A stretch of DNA of 64,000 nucleotides from Sinonovacula constricta (GCA_007844125.1 CM017564.1:14811714-14875713); one strand, 5' to 3'; positions 47,301 through 62,205 are shown, numbered from the stretch's first letter. Numbers and translations: made by a program. Notes: a model not told the origin generated them from the letters alone.

Positions 47301-48623
47301 CTTTCATAAACACATACGATTTAATCATACCACCAACAACTTTTAGATAAACTACTATTATTATAGCGTTATATTTATTAAGCACAGCATTAAATATAAC
47401 AACACCTAAATTTGCATTAAGTTAAAAATATCCATCTATTTTTATATTTTTAATCTAAGTATAGAGGCTACATCTACCGTGCTGTTCTACAGATTTTGAT
47501 CATACGGGGGCGCCACACGGGGTTTATCGGACGATTGAGGTATGTTATGGGGAAATGCGACCATTTATCTTTTTCCTGCGCTTTAGATATTATCGCCCTA
47601 CAGTGCCTTTTCAGGGACACATATTTTTATAATTCACATAGAACAATAAATCCCTCCTTCTCATTATAAACTTAACTATTTAAATAATATTCTTACTCTA
47701 TAGGGAATGGGAGACATCCTTTGTAATTGTCAAGGACGGGTATGCATATCTCATTTTCCTTCATTCTCTCGATCTTTTGCATTGTAAAATCTTATAATTC
47801 TATTTAATATGGTGCATGCGGATGAATAGAAAAGAAAAGAAAAATTGAAAAATTGACAGTCAACGAAACCACAGAAATAAAATACCGATCCCATCCTCCA
47901 CATGTTAACCAGTCTCTCCATATAATTAATTTGACAAAACATAGTTTGGAAACTCAGGACAGGCGAGAAACATCTTACAATTGGGGCTGTACAAAACTTA
48001 CTGTACATAATATATATTTAAATTATTGATATTTTAACAAGACATATTCTTAACGGTCCTAAAAATGTGCCATAAGCATCGGTTGGAGTGTTTAAAACGT
48101 ATGTTTTAACTTTTATTTTAAACAACAACATTTCTTGGATTTTAAATTGTTTCGTTTATCTTCATGTGATGTCCCAACACCAATATATGTCCCAAATGAG
48201 GCACTGTTCTATGCTACAAGTGGGGCGAATTAGTCATATTATGTTAATTAGGTGGACTGAAATGAAAATGTATAGGGGGGGGGGGGGGGAGAAAAAGTGC
48301 ACAAATCTGAATTTTATAACTATAACTTTTAAGACACACACCTCACACACCCATAAATACTTCACAGGAAGCATTAACACCCATACATTTAATCTAGAAG
48401 CCTATTGCCAATTCTCAATTACGCAACAACCACCCTTATATTTTAATATTTAAATATTCTTAAACTTCATGGCAATAGGCCACACTCCCGGCATTAATAC
48501 ACATTAATTGTGTTATTTTATTTTAAACTTCTATACGTTAATGTTCAACCTATAACAATAGTTAGGGGGAGGGTAAATAAAATCAAGTATTGATTGATCA
48601 TTCCACTAGAAGCTATTTAAATC

Positions 48624-48780
48624 AGTCCTTAACATTTAGTGACGTTGCGTTCAATTTGGCTCAGTCCTTAACATTTAGTGACGTTGCGTTCAATTTGGCT
48701 CAGTCCTTAACATTCAGTGATGTTGCGTTCAATTTGGCTCAGTCCTTTACATTTAGTGACGTTGCGTTCAATTTGGCTCG
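48624..48780 (+). repeat. four-unit 39-bp tandem repeat (copy 2)
   Basis: Equivalent of 15621-15777, with the same unit-specific substitutions. Confidence 0.95.
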
Positions 48781-48924
48781 ATAAAGTTTTCTGAGGCTTT
48801 CGTGTCTATAAATACATTTTATTCCAAATTATTTAAAATCAACATAAAACAAACCACATACCGTACTTACTTGTATGAGGTACGATACTCCCGATGGCCA
48901 CGCATCTTAATACACACTAGTTAA

Positions 48925-49530
48925 CATATGCAGTATGATAAGCCAATCAACACGTAATGTTCGATGTTTAATAACACCAACACATGTCGTCTGATAAGCC
49001 CGTCAACACGTGATGTTCGATGTTTAACTTCCGTAACACATGCAGTCTGATAAGCCCGTCAGCGCGTTATGTTCGATGTTTAATTTCATCGACACAATCA
49101 GTCTGATAAGCCCGTCAACACGTTATGTTCGATGTTTAATTTCATCGACACAAGCAGTCTGATAAGCCCGTCAACACGTTTCCGATGTTTAATTTCATCG
49201 ACACAAGCAGTCTAATAAGCCCGTCAACACGTGATGTTCGATGTTTAATTTCATCGACACAAGCAGTCTGATAAGCCCGTCAACACGTTTCCGATGTTTA
49301 ATTTCATCGACACAAGCAGTCTGATAAGCCCGTCAACACGTGATGTTCGATGTTTAATTTCATCAACACATGCAGTCTGATAAGCCCATCAACACGTGAT
49401 GTTCGATGTTTAATTTCATCAACACAAGCAGTCTGATAGGCCATTAACACACACTGTTCGATGTTTAATTTCATCGACACAAGCAGTCTGATAAGCCCGT
49501 CAACACATGATGTTCGATGTTTAATTTCAT
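48925..49530 (-). repeat. 56-bp minisatellite, left arm (copy 2)
   Basis: Equivalent of 15921-16527, with the same unit order, including the shortened units. Confidence 0.93.
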
Positions 49531-49558
49531 ACTTCCATAATGTTGTTATTACTAAATT

Positions 49559-50070
49559 CAGAACTGCACTTATGATTTATGATATATGATTTGATTAAGT
49601 TAAACTACAAGCAATATGATTTTATTAAATTAAACTACAATCATTATGATTTTATTATGTTAAAATTCAAGCAATATAATATTTAATAATGATGTAAAAC
49701 TACGAGCAAGATGATTTTATTATGTTAAACTACAAGCAATATGATTTATTATGTTTAACTACAAGCAATATGATTTATTATGTTAAAATACAAGCAATAT
49801 GATTGTATTATGTTAAACTAAAAGCAATATGATTGTATTATGTTAAACTACAGGAACGATTGTTTTATTATACTTATCTTCAATCATTATGATTTTATTA
49901 GTTTAACTTCCAGCAAAATGATTTTATTACGTTAAACTACAAGAAATGTGATTGTATTATTTTAAACTACAGGAAATATTATTTTATTAAATTATTCTAC
50001 AATCATTATGATTTTGTTATGTTAAACTACAAACAATAGAATTGTATTAAGTTAAACTACAAGCAATATG
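49559..50070. repeat. ~30-bp AT-rich minisatellite (copy 2)
   Basis: Equivalent of 16555-17065, with isolated substitutions only. Confidence 0.9.
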
Positions 50071-50144
50071 ATTATGTCATTGACCACATTCCTTTTTGTT
50101 AATGCAACTTGTGTACTGACTGGCCAGTCGCCTATTGTATGAAT

Positions 50145-50481
50145 AAAGTATATGTCTGTGTGTGTGTGTCTGTCTGCCCGCAAACCAGACCGTCTGCCTG
50201 TCAAGCCATTCATCCATAGAAAAAGACCACCCACCCACATACGTACCTACCTACCTAGCCTACCTGCCTACGTGCCTAACGTCCTACCTACCTACCTCGA
50301 TCGCGATACCTACGTACTTAGGTAGCTAGCTAGCTACCTTCTTTTCTAGATCTACCGTCATTCCGTCCGTCAGTCAGTCCGTTCATATCTCCATCTATAT
50401 ATCCGTCCGCCCATCCATCCGTCCGTCCGTCCATCCGCCGTCCATGCTTCCACAAATTCACCCATCCATCCATCCATGTAT
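50145..50481. repeat. imperfect tetranucleotide tracts (copy 2)
   Basis: Equivalent of 17140-17510, but 34 bp shorter overall: the stretch after gctagctagctacct that contains caccgtgctacatagg in copy 1 is missing. Confidence 0.85.
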
Positions 50482-50525
50482 CTACGTGATAGTGTCTCAT
50501 GCCATATGTCTACGGATTTATAGTT

Positions 50526-51084
50526 GTTATAAAGATCGCTCATACGACTGCACATGTTGATGTTCAATGACCATCGAACACTACAAAATGTATTTGTTGT
50601 TGTTGCTAGGTCACAGAACCTCATATGCTTAAAGGATTTACCCACTGCCTAAACTGTTTTTATGGACATTGGAACCTTACTTGCTGGTGGGCTTATCAGA
50701 CTGCATATTTTGATGTTTATTAAACATTGGACTTCATGTGTTTATGTGATCATCAGACTGCATGCGTTTGTGTTATTTAACCTCGAACCTTATGTGTTAA
50801 TAGCAGTATTAGACCACATGTGTATGTTTATTAAACATCGATCCTTGCGAGCTTATGGGCTTATTAGACCGCATGTGTTAATGTGTATAAAACATCGAAC
50901 TGCTTGTTTTGATTTTTATTTAACATCCACCCTTGCGAGCTTACGGGTTGATCAGATTTACCATTTTTATGTGAATCAAACATCGAACAGTACGTGTTCA
51001 TAGGCTTATCAAACTGCGTGTTTTTATCTTTATTAAAAATCGAACCTTACGCGTTATTGAGCTTATCAGATTACATAAGTTAAG
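50526..51084 (+). repeat. 56-bp-family minisatellite, right arm (copy 2)
   Basis: Equivalent of 17555-18112, with one extra T near 50661. Confidence 0.88.
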
Positions 51085-51092
51085 TTAAAGAC

Positions 51093-51773
51093 TCATAAAA
51101 AAGAATATATGACAAAGTCCTATGAGTATTGCAACATATACCAAACTCCGAAAAGGCACAGAACAAAAGTATTTCACATGCAAGCCAAGCGAAAATTAAG
51201 AACAAAATTTGTGATGAGTCATTGAAGGAAAAGAGCAAACCCGACAGTTACCGCCTTGGAACGGTCAGTCAGCAATATGGACCGACTGGGGTGCTAAAAC
51301 CGGTTTTACAGAACTCTAACCTCGCACTTCCTGACGAGTTTCTCAAATGCAGCAACGAAAAGAAAAACGATCTATTTGAAAACAAAATGTCCATGCGCTA
51401 ATATTTTCTATACGTTATGACGAAAGTAGTGACGTCATCGAAAAATAATGTCCAAATAGTGTTCAGAAAAAGAATATGGTTGTATTTCGATTTGAAAAAC
51501 AACACGAAAATTGTTGACCACAAATAAAATTAACTTTCTGAATCATGAACAAACTTGACCAGAGACGAATAAATGGTTGTAGCATCCTGTTCATGTGAAG
51601 ATGGAATTGAAGAACCAAAGTTCAATGTCCATCACAGGAAATACACGTAACAATCCTTATAGGATGAATTAAATGACAACATAGATTACATGCACGGGGA
51701 GATTTTTTACGACCGCCACACTGCACAAGTAACATTGTTGTGATCATGAAAAAGAATATATGACAAAGTCCTA
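51093..51773 (+). repeat. segment bounded by 30-bp direct repeats (copy 2)
   Basis: Equivalent of 18121-18801, with both direct repeats preserved. Confidence 0.85.
51129..51401 (+). CDS. 90-aa hypothetical ORF (copy 2)
   Basis: Identical translation to 18157-18429, in the same context between 30-bp direct repeats. Confidence 0.3.
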   Translation: MQHIPNSEKAQNKSISHASQAKIKNKICDESLKEKSKPDSYRLGTVSQQYGPTGVLKPVLQNSNLALPDEFLKCSNEKKNDLFENKMSMR

Positions 51774-51856
51774 CTTAATTGAAGCCATTTGTGAAAACAA
51801 GTCACCAAATGTGAATGACTGAATTTAATAGTTTTCGGAACAGACTTTACTTGTGA

Positions 51857-52177
51857 CAGTATATAAATATTGATAAGGAGGTTATCAAACCATCAGACCT
51901 TGCCCATTTATATCATCAGACTGGACGTATTTAAAGTTTAAAGCTATTTTAATGCGAAATTGTCATGAACACGTAATGATAAATAGGGATCTAGCCAAAA
52001 CTGATTTAAGGAAGTGTTGTTATCGGAATTATCAGACCTTACGTTTTGATATTATACCGAACATAAGAATTCATATGGAGGCGTGGTCATCACGCCATCG
52101 GACATTACGCATTTATTTATTCATCTTATGTTTTTTTATATATCAGACCGCACTGATTTATTTGAAGCCTCCACCGA
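51857..52177 (+). repeat. outer arm (right) of nested inverted repeat (copy 2)
   Basis: Equivalent of 18885-19205. Confidence 0.75.
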
Positions 52178-53136
52178 AATGTCAGACCGCGTCACCGGAT
52201 TATATTTTTGTAAGAATTGTCGTATTTAGGATGATTTCAGGATAGTAATTATTTGTTACTTATATATTTCGTTCGTTTTATGTATCCTCCCAGGATGTGG
52301 GTTTATTTGCTGTCGTCTAATTGTGTATTTAAGTTATGCTGTAGTATAACATGTTTGAAAATAAAACCCACAATGCTATTTTCGTAATCTGTTTATCTAC
52401 AACTGGAAGTAGTTCACTAATGAAGTAAGGTTTGGTTTACTTTATGGTATGTATTTATATGTGACATCCAATGTTTGACTCTCTGGGCAACCTGATGCCG
52501 CCGCTGGGAGGGTAGGTTGGGTGTTGGCCCCTGGACTGTTGAGAATTGTGAAAAATGGACTCCTGTGAGGGTATGCGAGCGAAACTCTAAAAACTTCCCT
52601 CCACCCCTACTTATAAACTAGATTGGAAGTGATTGGCTGAGCCTAGTAGTCCAGGTTAAGTCGCTAAAAAGGCAATAATTTAAAAAGCAGTTTACATTTA
52701 AATGAGAACAAGTAGTCTACATGGGTAGAATCTGCGGAGTCGAGTCCTCCTTACTTACCCGCCCCAAGACCGAGTCTTTTGGACCACGGCTGGGGGCTGA
52801 TCCTGACAGTCGGGGCTAGGCTCCAGAGTAATAACCCGGGGACATTTCTAAATTTAGTATATTTTATAAGCAAGAAATATACCTTAGTTAGTTATAATGT
52901 ATTATTAATATCAAAGCAATAATATATTTATTTATATAAAGATATGCTGATTCTATTTTCTATGGGTATATAGATGGTTTAGTCTGATTGTACTTCAATT
53001 TGTGATGAAAATATTACTTTATTTGAGTTTATCAATAGTTATTGTTTAAATCACAATCACGTATACTTTTAATGTTTGAATCATTGTTGTATCTTAAATA
53101 TGTAAATTTACCTAAAGATATGCTAGTATACATAAT

Positions 53137-53231
53137 GGAAATTGCAGTCGACTGGTAAAGTGAGCGTTGGTCCATGCAGGTGCAGTTCCTAGGAGAATTA
53201 TCAGTTCGATTCTGATGTGGACCTGTACACT
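53137..53231 (+). mobile_element. tRNA-like SINE head (copy 2)
   Basis: Equivalent of 20168-20262. An 80-bp segment present only in this copy follows shortly after, at about 53290-53370. Confidence 0.45.
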
Positions 53232-53289
53232 TGCATGCCTGTTGACTACATTTATTTGTATTATTAATTATATTGTTTCTCTCTATGGC

Positions 53290-53370
53290 GCCTTCTGTTT
53301 CAATCTGATTAGATGTTGTTAATTGTTAAATCATGCCGAGCATGTCACATTTTAATAGTGTCAATAAGTG
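53290..53370. other. 80-bp insertion relative to copy 1
   Basis: Between ctctatggc and ctcaaaag, copy 1 has only one base while copy 2 has about 80 more (gccttctgtttcaatctg ... caataagtg). There are no obvious target-site duplications or terminal repeats, so insertion in copy 2 and deletion in copy 1 cannot be distinguished. Confidence 0.85.
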
Positions 53371-53543
53371 CTCAAAAGACAGGATTTTGTATTATTATGG
53401 GGAAATAGTTAATTTTGTAGATTTACTGGAAGACTGTTCTTAAAAACGTCTTCTTAAGCAACTGTTTCTCCCCAGTGAACTCGGCACTTCAGCAGAAAAT
53501 GTGACTCATCATTGATAGAAGTTCAGGTAAGATTTAAGTTTGG

Positions 53544-55201
53544 TATATATTGCTGCCATGATGTGATTATGTCCCATACATTGATGCAATGATGTTATTA
53601 TGTCCCATACATTGATGTCATGATGTTATTATGTCCACTGCAATACTGTAAATGTGTTATGTCCCATACATTTCTGTCATGATGTTATTATTCCCTATAT
53701 ATTGCTGTCATGACGTTGTTATGTCCTATTCATTGCTGCCATGATGTTATTATGTCCTGTACATTACTGCCATGATGTTATTATGCGTTGTACATTACTA
53801 CCATGTTGTTATTATGTCATATACAGTGCTGCAATGATGTTATTATGTCCTGAACGTTACTGCCATGATGCTATTACGCGCTATGCATTACTACCATGAC
53901 GTTATTATGTCCAATACATTGCTACGATGATGTTATTATGTCATATACATTGATGCCATGATGTTATTATGCCGTATACATTACTACCATAACGTTATTA
54001 TGTCCAAAACACTGCTGCCATGATGTTATTAAGCCCTATACATTGCTGCCATGACATTATTATGACCCATACATTACTGCAGTTGTGTCATTATGCTATG
54101 TACATTGCTGTCTTGATGTAATTATGCCCTATAAATTGCTGCCATAATGATAATATGTTCCATGCATTGCTGCCATGGTGTTATTATGTCCTATACATTG
54201 CTGACATGATGTTATTATGTCCTATACATTGCTGCCATGATGGCATTCTTCCCTATACATTGCTGCCATGATGTTATTATTCCATAACATCGCTGCAATG
54301 GCGTTATTATTCCCTATACATTGCTGCCATGCTGTTATTATTCCATAACATTGCTGCAATTGCGTTATTATTCCCTATACATTGCTGCCATGATGTTATT
54401 AGTCCATAACATTGCTGCAATGGCGTTATTATTACCTATACATTGCTTCCATGATGTTATTATGTCCTATGCATTGCTTCTATGACATTGTTATGTCCTA
54501 TGCATTGCTGCCATGGTGCTATTTTTCCCTAAACATTGCTGTCATGGTGTTATTATTCCTTATACATCACTGTCATGATGTTATTATGCAATATGCTTTG
54601 CTGACATGATGATATTAATCCCAATACATTGCTGCCATGATGTTATTATTCCCTATACATTGCTGCCATGGTGTTATTATTACCTATACATTTCTGCCAT
54701 GGTGTTATTTTTTCCTATACATTGCTGTCATGATGTTATTATTCCCTATACTTTGCTGCCATAGTGTTGTTATTCCCTATACATTGCTGCCATGATTTTA
54801 TTATTCCCTACACATTGCTGTAATGGTGTTATTACTCCCTATACATTTCTGCTATGGTGTTATTATTCTCTATACATTGCTGCCATGATGTTATTGTTCC
54901 CTATACATTCCTGCCATGGTGTTACTATTCCTTATACATTGCTGCCATGATGTTATTAGGTTTCATTCATTTTTGCCATGGTGTCAATATTCCTTATACA
55001 TTGCTGCCATGTTTTTTTTTTGTTTCCTATACATTGCTGCCATAATGTTATTGTTCCCTATACATTGCTGCTATGGTGTTTTATTCCCTATACATTGCTG
55101 CCATAATGTTATTGTTCCCTATACATTGCTGCTATGGTGTTATTATTCCCTATACATTGTTGCCATGATGTTATTTTGTTCCATGCATTTCTGCCATGGC
55201 G
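53544..55201. repeat. 31-bp minisatellite array (copy 2)
   Basis: Same unit order and unit count as 20495-22152, with single-base indels (for example ggtgttttattccc at about 55075) that fuse some frames into a 110-aa artefact ORF. Confidence 0.97.
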
Positions 55202-57766
55202 TTTGTCGCTTACAACCGTTGCAGCGGGGGAGTTACTTAAGTTATTAAACATTAGACAATATAACTTAGTATTGAAATTTATGGAAATAATTGGCCGCAT
55301 GCATTTCCGACATGATTTTGTATGTGTTGTTTTGGTTCCGACTTTTTATTAGTCCGTTTAAATTCCAGACTGATATGGAATTTGATGTATTCGACCTAGT
55401 TACTAAATGTATTTAACTCATTCGGTAAATATCATTGGATGAACCAAATGTTATTTGATCAGCCATTCTCATAATGATATGCAAATTGTAATGCCTGCAT
55501 AAAATGTTCATGCATCGCATGTGCGTCACACGTTCGCGACACGGCTGAAAATAACTAACAACGAACCTACGTAGTCGGCTGAAACTGTTATTATACAAAA
55601 GTGAAATGTAAACATGTTTGCAAGTACTTTTTAAGCAGTATCCGTCTATTATAATAACACTCGCCACATGTTTACATCAATTGTTAATTGAAATTTGATT
55701 ATTACTGTCTTTTGGTTATACTTTCGTAAATAACTTTTGGATTTTTTTTAAATAAATCGTCGATAGAAACCACCAGCATTGGAATGCAGACAGGAAGGAG
55801 TTATTACTTATTTAAAATGTAAGTGCATTTTAAATGTAAATCCGTGCTATGTTCAATAAAAGAAATCACTTCAATATTCAAGAAGATATCACTAGAGCCA
55901 TTACTTTACTCAGCCTCCTCCACAACACGATTTGCTCAGGTGAGCTAAAATAAATATCGAAAAAATGTTTAAATATTAATAATGGATAAAATTAGTGATA
56001 GAGATGTAACAAATATCAAACTAAGCGTTGTCCTTAAGTCTGATTTACCTGGAGTGGTGCTCATTACTATATATATTTCCTTTATGTATGTCTGTATCAA
56101 TCAGGACGGTAAGGATAAATAGTCTTGATATTATATTACCATTTCCTCTGATTGACGCTTAGATTAATACCTACAAACTAAGCTAATTCACATAAACATT
56201 TTTTAATCCTTAAATACTAAGCTATTTAATACACTACGGGGGGCGGGGGGGGGGGGGGGTGGGGAAGCGGATAATGACTTAACCCCGACAATATCCGATA
56301 TATGTATATATTTATATATTATAGAGTGTGTTTTAACCTGTAGAATGTACTGTAACATTACTTCATGTAAAATATTATTTACAATATTGTCTTTACCGCT
56401 AGCGGCATTTAGTGTTTGGAAAATATAGGATTAGGAAAAGCAAACTGATACTTTTTATTTTTTATTGTATGGGATTTCACTGACAGATGACGAAAAGCAT
56501 ACATTAAATACTTTATTATGTAGACAAATATATTAGTTTAGCTACTTAAAGAAGGAAAAGCAAAGCAAACACAAGATATATATTGGCATCTCTATCAAAC
56601 ACAGGTTTTACATTCTACATTCAAATACACGTAAATAAGTGCAGCTGTTATTATTGTCTTTTCGATGTACCAATCATCTAAAACATCTACTAGTTTAAGC
56701 TATGTTCTAACATGAATTCACAATTCCAGTAACAATCATTGGTATCATATTTTACAGGGTTAATCAACACAAAGGCCCTATTCAGGAGGCAATGGTTTAA
56801 TTACTGATAAATAAAGCCTCTTTTTACTTTTCACTAAACGTTCCTTAATCAAATCTATGATAAACGTTTCGCATTTGGTCCCCAAATCAAATAGTATGCG
56901 GCATTCAAGAAATCGACATTTTCAGAGGAAAGCAATCCCCGGGCCCCTCTAGTACCAAATGTATGCAACTGGAAATATTTTTGCTCAAAGTATTTTCGGC
57001 AAAATTCAAGAAAGGAGTCAAAGTCATTTGTATATATTCGACAAAAGAATAAATTGTAATTAGGTTAAGCAAAGCAAACACTTTATAGCGTTCTTCAAGC
57101 GCAATTACCTAAAGAAAACTCAATCTAACTAGTATACATTTAAACAGCGTTTTCTCGAATACATATCATTTGCATATTTCTTGCATTAACATGCATATTT
57201 CTGATAATAAACTGAACAATCATTGATTCTAAACATATGCAATATTTGAAATCAACATGTAGTGTGAACAATATAATAAACAATATTTGGCCTGACAATG
57301 ACAAATATTAAAAAAATGTAGTGTGGACAATGTACACATAAACATATGTAAACCAATGTCCAGACCGCCCATACTTTCTTAAAACAACAGCAATAAATAT
57401 AACACAACAATTATCGATTACATATACATCTCTATTGACACATCTGTTCATACAACATACAATCGACGAACATAATAATAATAATAAATGTGCATTTTAT
57501 TTTATTTCATATATCAACATTTTTGTAATCCAGGAGTGGATTGGTGATGCATAGCAAAGAACACGAATTAAAATCGTAGAACATATCTTCTAAATGCATT
57601 GCATTGATTAAGTTTTAAAGACTGATAAAATTGTATCGAATGGGATTCTGATTTACGTCAGATCACATTCCCGTCATTCTAGAAATCCAATATTCCACAG
57701 GAGAAACTGGACCACCCTTATAGTAAATGTGTTCAAAACAACCTTCGAATACATCATTTATGGTAT

Positions 57767-58804
57767 CTTTAAAGGTGATATCCAACAGTTTGCCTATAAC
57801 AAATTCATGTTACAATACATTACCACTGCTTTCGGGAATCGAGGCATAATTTCTGCATAACCTCTTACCCTAGTATAGATAAATACGGCTTTGAAATATC
57901 GACGGCAAAGCGTATTACTCAGATGACCATATTACGTCGGATCAAAAGTGAATGGTCACGTGGTATTCATAAAAATAGCTATCTCAGCAGCGTGTCTCAG
58001 ATAGGAAATAACTGTTTACAATGAGAAATGAGGATTTATGTTTCACTATTCACAATGCGTATATGTAACAATACCTAAGGCATCGATAAGCAACATTTTA
58101 CTTGAACTTTCCAGGTAAAAGTGACTTGTAATGGTTATATGACAATCTCATTAAAGTCACATCCTAACTTTCGCTTCATTACTTCCGCTGGTTAGGATCT
58201 GATACCATCCCGATAAAGGTCGCCTCGAAGTGACCTTAAAGTTATAAATATTAATTAGCCGATGACGTCAAACTTGACAAAACTTGACCAATCAGAGACC
58301 TCGTTACGAAACTAGTTCATCTAATCTTTCACAATGGCGGCATCCATACCTAACGATCAATTAGTGGCAAAAACTGTTTTTCAGTGTTTTTGCTCCAACT
58401 ACCCGTTATCAGAACCTGGAGAAATGACATCCCGCAAATACAACACCGATCAACCAACGAAAGTAATTTCTTTGGCGTTTGTTTTACTGGATCGCAAATG
58501 TCAAAAGGAGCTGCCATCTGAAAAATGTGACGCACCTTTGATCGGAATACTTTGGACATTGCCGCTCAATATGAAATTACGTAAATAGCCGTACTCTGGC
58601 GAATATTCATGAAGTTGTACCCCACCATTTTGCAGCAGACGATTTTATGGGCTAATCAAAGGTCAAATTGAGGTGACACCTAATGCGAAGTCATCAGATC
58701 CTAACCAGCGGAAAGTAATGAAGCGAACGTTAGGATGTGATTTTAATGAGATTGGGTTGTTGGAGAACATTTAATTTGGTCCAAACTGTTGAATACCACC
58801 TTTA
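57767..58804. mobile_element. nested inverted-repeat element (copy 2)
   Basis: Equivalent of 24718-25753 with 2 bp inserted near 57873 (ctagtatagata). Both inverted-repeat pairs are intact. Confidence 0.8.
58334..58588 (+). CDS. 84-aa ORF inside the inner inverted repeat (copy 2)
   Basis: Identical translation to 25283-25537, with the same upstream CRE (58263-58270) and CCAAT box. Confidence 0.35.
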   Translation: MAASIPNDQLVAKTVFQCFCSNYPLSEPGEMTSRKYNTDQPTKVISLAFVLLDRKCQKELPSEKCDAPLIGILWTLPLNMKLRK

Positions 58805-60237
58805 AGGATCAGTGTATGTCTTCTATATGTAATATATGGCATTGACGTGTACAGAAATCCACAAAACATAAAGTGGGATTGTTTATACATTTGAAGAAAG
58901 TTCACGCCCGTTCATGATAAAATACTAGATCCGCTCTTGCTATCATTTGAGATATGGAATGATGTGTAAAACGGTATTGTTACATATACGCATAGATTCC
59001 AGCATAAACATCGATTATGGGATCAAATCAGATGCCACAAACAATATAAACATGTACATCTTGAAAATTATATTGACATAAAATGTGACTTAATATTTAA
59101 ATGCCTTCTAACTTTCCCATACCCTGAGATACTTTTGAAAACGCCGCTACAAGCATTCTATAAAAGTCCAAGAGGGTTGGGTGGCGCATACATACAACCA
59201 ACATTTTAATTGTCAAACAACTGTTAGAAGTTTAGTTCTATACACAGTTCCGCGTAAATAAAAAATGCCCCAGTTGAAACTACTAATGCAATATTTAATC
59301 GGTATAACTTAATTCATGATCAATTTTGATTTGAATATAAACTCGTCACATCTAGTTAGACGTATTGAACAATGCATTTATCTTCTTAATCAACTTACTA
59401 AGGGATCTTCACTGATATTTGATCTGCTGTAGATAGAACAGTTATGCACAATTCTAACTGAGCCTCGCATCTCATAGGTGTTATTTTTGTGAAGTTTATC
59501 TGCTATAAATATTATATACTAATTTGATACTAAACACTATGTAGTAAAATTGACGCCATGTTGGTTACGTCTACAATTGTTTCAACCGAATATCATCGAA
59601 AATCGGTTGATGATTGTTTATATAACAACTTTCGGACATTATTTGTATTTATGTACATACCGCTACACGTAACAAGAAACATAAAATGCGAATAATATTA
59701 TGAATGTTTGAATTAAAAATGCAATACATTCTGAAGAAATCTGACATAAATGCCAAATAATACAGCAATGCAGTAATTTATTTGATGGCATTGCGTCTTT
59801 TTGTTGATTTTGCGGGAAAACGTATTATCCGAGTGTGATGACGTCATATTGTTATGCTTAATGACGTAATTGTTTTGATGCTGATGCAAAATATACAAAC
59901 ATGGCGAACTGAGATGAAAACATCAAACTGAACTGAAATAAACTTTAATTGTAGGAAAATGTGTATAAAATATTCAATGGAAATACAACAATAAATCAGC
60001 AACAATATTATCTGTAACATTTACAGAAGAACCGAGTTTTAAATACACATTTTAATTTCATTTTATTCCTAAACAAAATGTCGATGAAACATTGTTTTGA
60101 TAAAATGTTGATTTAATCCCACATTTATAACGAGTCACTTATTCACAAAATGTCAACAAAAGTATTAACATAAAGGAAGAACAAAATGTTCAGCAATATT
60201 TAATATTTACGTTACATCACTTCAACTAATATAAATT

Positions 60238-60813
60238 TTACTTCCATTCCACCATCAGAAGCTGATCACTCCTCCCTCCGACATACAACCGACTCCTGCT
60301 CACATCATAACTGAGGCAGAATGGATCCCACGTGATCCCATCTTTCTCGGACAATATCTGACCTACCACGTGACCATCCTCGGTCACCTTGACAACGTTG
60401 TGTGAGTCCAGTCCACAAACATACACGTGCCCGTAATGGTCAGTGGTCACACCAGTGCCTCCAGTCAGTCCAAGATCCTTCGGTGAGAGACGGAATATCC
60501 GCCTATCGTCCACGCCGACACATACAAGACCTGTCCCGTCAGTCTCATAGACTTGGTCGCCGGAACTGTTCACGGCAATGTGTCGGATGCCAGAGAACAG
60601 TTCCCGGCCGTTGGTGTCCTTGGATATCTCCCTCAGCTTCCTGCCACTCCTCACGTCGTGTACATACACGATGTTAACTAACCACCCAGCACAGTACAGC
60701 AGTCCGCCATGACAAGCGATCCTGGTGGTCTTATGTCCTAACTCGACGGTTCGTGTCCTGGCCAAACTCTCTGTGTTGTACACTTGGACTTGGGGAAAAG
60801 CAGGGAAGGTAAC
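60238..60813 (-). CDS. NHL-type beta-propeller protein, terminal exon (copy 2)
   Basis: Same exon as 27187-27762. Three substitutions separate the copies: one silent (ATC/ATT), one R-to-Q and one V-to-E in the blade that reads DRVYVTD in copy 1 and DQVYETD here. The V-to-E change puts an acidic residue in a beta-strand position normally hydrophobic in this repeat, so if the gene functions this version may be the weaker one. The frame and acceptor are intact. Confidence 0.8.
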   Translation of the reverse strand, partial: VTFPAFPQVQVYNTESLARTRTVELGHKTTRIACHGGLLYCAGWLVNIVYVHDVRSGRKLREISKDTNGRELFSGIRHIAVNSSGDQVYETDGTGLVCVGVDDRRIFRLSPKDLGLTGGTGVTTDHYGHVYVCGLDSHNVVKVTEDGHVVGQILSEKDGITWDPFCLSYDVSRSRLYVGGRSDQLLMVEWK

Positions 60814-62205
60814 CTGGAAATACAGAAATGTAGACCAGAGTAAAAAAATGTAAAATGTACATATTTTGTTGGTTACAAAATACACGTCTGTGATCTTGTA
60901 GTAAACTATATTCATAATCGTTAATTATGATGCTACCTGAAACTAAGTGTATGGGAAAGAAAGAGTTCATGTCTTGTGGGAAGTTCTGTTAGTTTGTTTA
61001 TGGTGAACTAAACATAGCCGACAAAACAAACATCCACACATCTACCTGAAAATATAGAAATATAGAGTAGATAAATATTAAATAAAAAAGTCAACAATTG
61101 CTAGCAACTTGGCAAACGTAAGTCTTTCGTGGTAGTTCAACTTGCTAGCGACACAACTGTTATGTTCTCTTTCCTCCTTGCTTGGTTCTGACTGCCTATG
61201 TGGTAGATTTGCCATTTGTGTCTAAACATGTAGAGATGTAAATAAATGAACATTTATCTGTAACACGTAAAACTGTTCGTGATAACATATATAACCTAAC
61301 ATTTAGAAGCTAGTTATCAGTTTTATGTACGTGATTATAGTTTTAAGTTTACAATAGACCCACAGAAAATGTGCAGATGCATTTGTTTACATGTAGCCAT
61401 CTACAGAGAACTATACTAGAACCATGGACTTTAACAGTATTTAAATCCAAGGTAAATATACAAAATAAATCCATATATTTAAAAGTATTATTTTATTAAA
61501 ATATTAAAAAATATTCTTAGCGCGATATCATTAGACTTTTACAACAAGACCTCCTCACAGAATCCATTTCACGATGGCTAACTTCGTGAACGCTTGTATA
61601 TTTTTCAAATATTTATTACGTCATATTATGTCGCGAGGGAATGAAATGTTTACAACTGTTTGTTTACATGTACGCGATAACGTTTGTTCGGTAATATTAT
61701 TTATAAGTTTATTAGTTTTAGAGTACTAAATCATGTTTGTATCTGTGATTGAGGGTATAGTAAGTATATTTTACTATTATAAATGGTGTGAAGTGATGAC
61801 TTTTAAAGCACATCAGATGACAAAAGAATATAACTAAATATCGTGTCCAGGTTAACCAAGTGTCACAATGCCTGTGCATAAATGTCGAACAAAAGCTCAC
61901 CCGTACCAAAACTCTCGTTAATTTTGTATGATGAGGACAAAAACCATCCCGTCAATTTTCACACAGCCAACCTCCATATGCGACAATCTAATGGTAAACT
62001 TAGTTTTATAGTTTTAAAATACGAATAGGATACCTTATTTACAAATTTCGAATATACTAATATATTAACATCATTCGCGTGTTGGCCTTATGAAGTATTG
62101 TATTTATTTCTTGCCAATACTACAAATCAAAAACATTAAACTCAACTATTGGCCAGTAAAGTGCGCCTATATGTATTGATTTATTCACATACAGTGTTGA
62201 CTCTT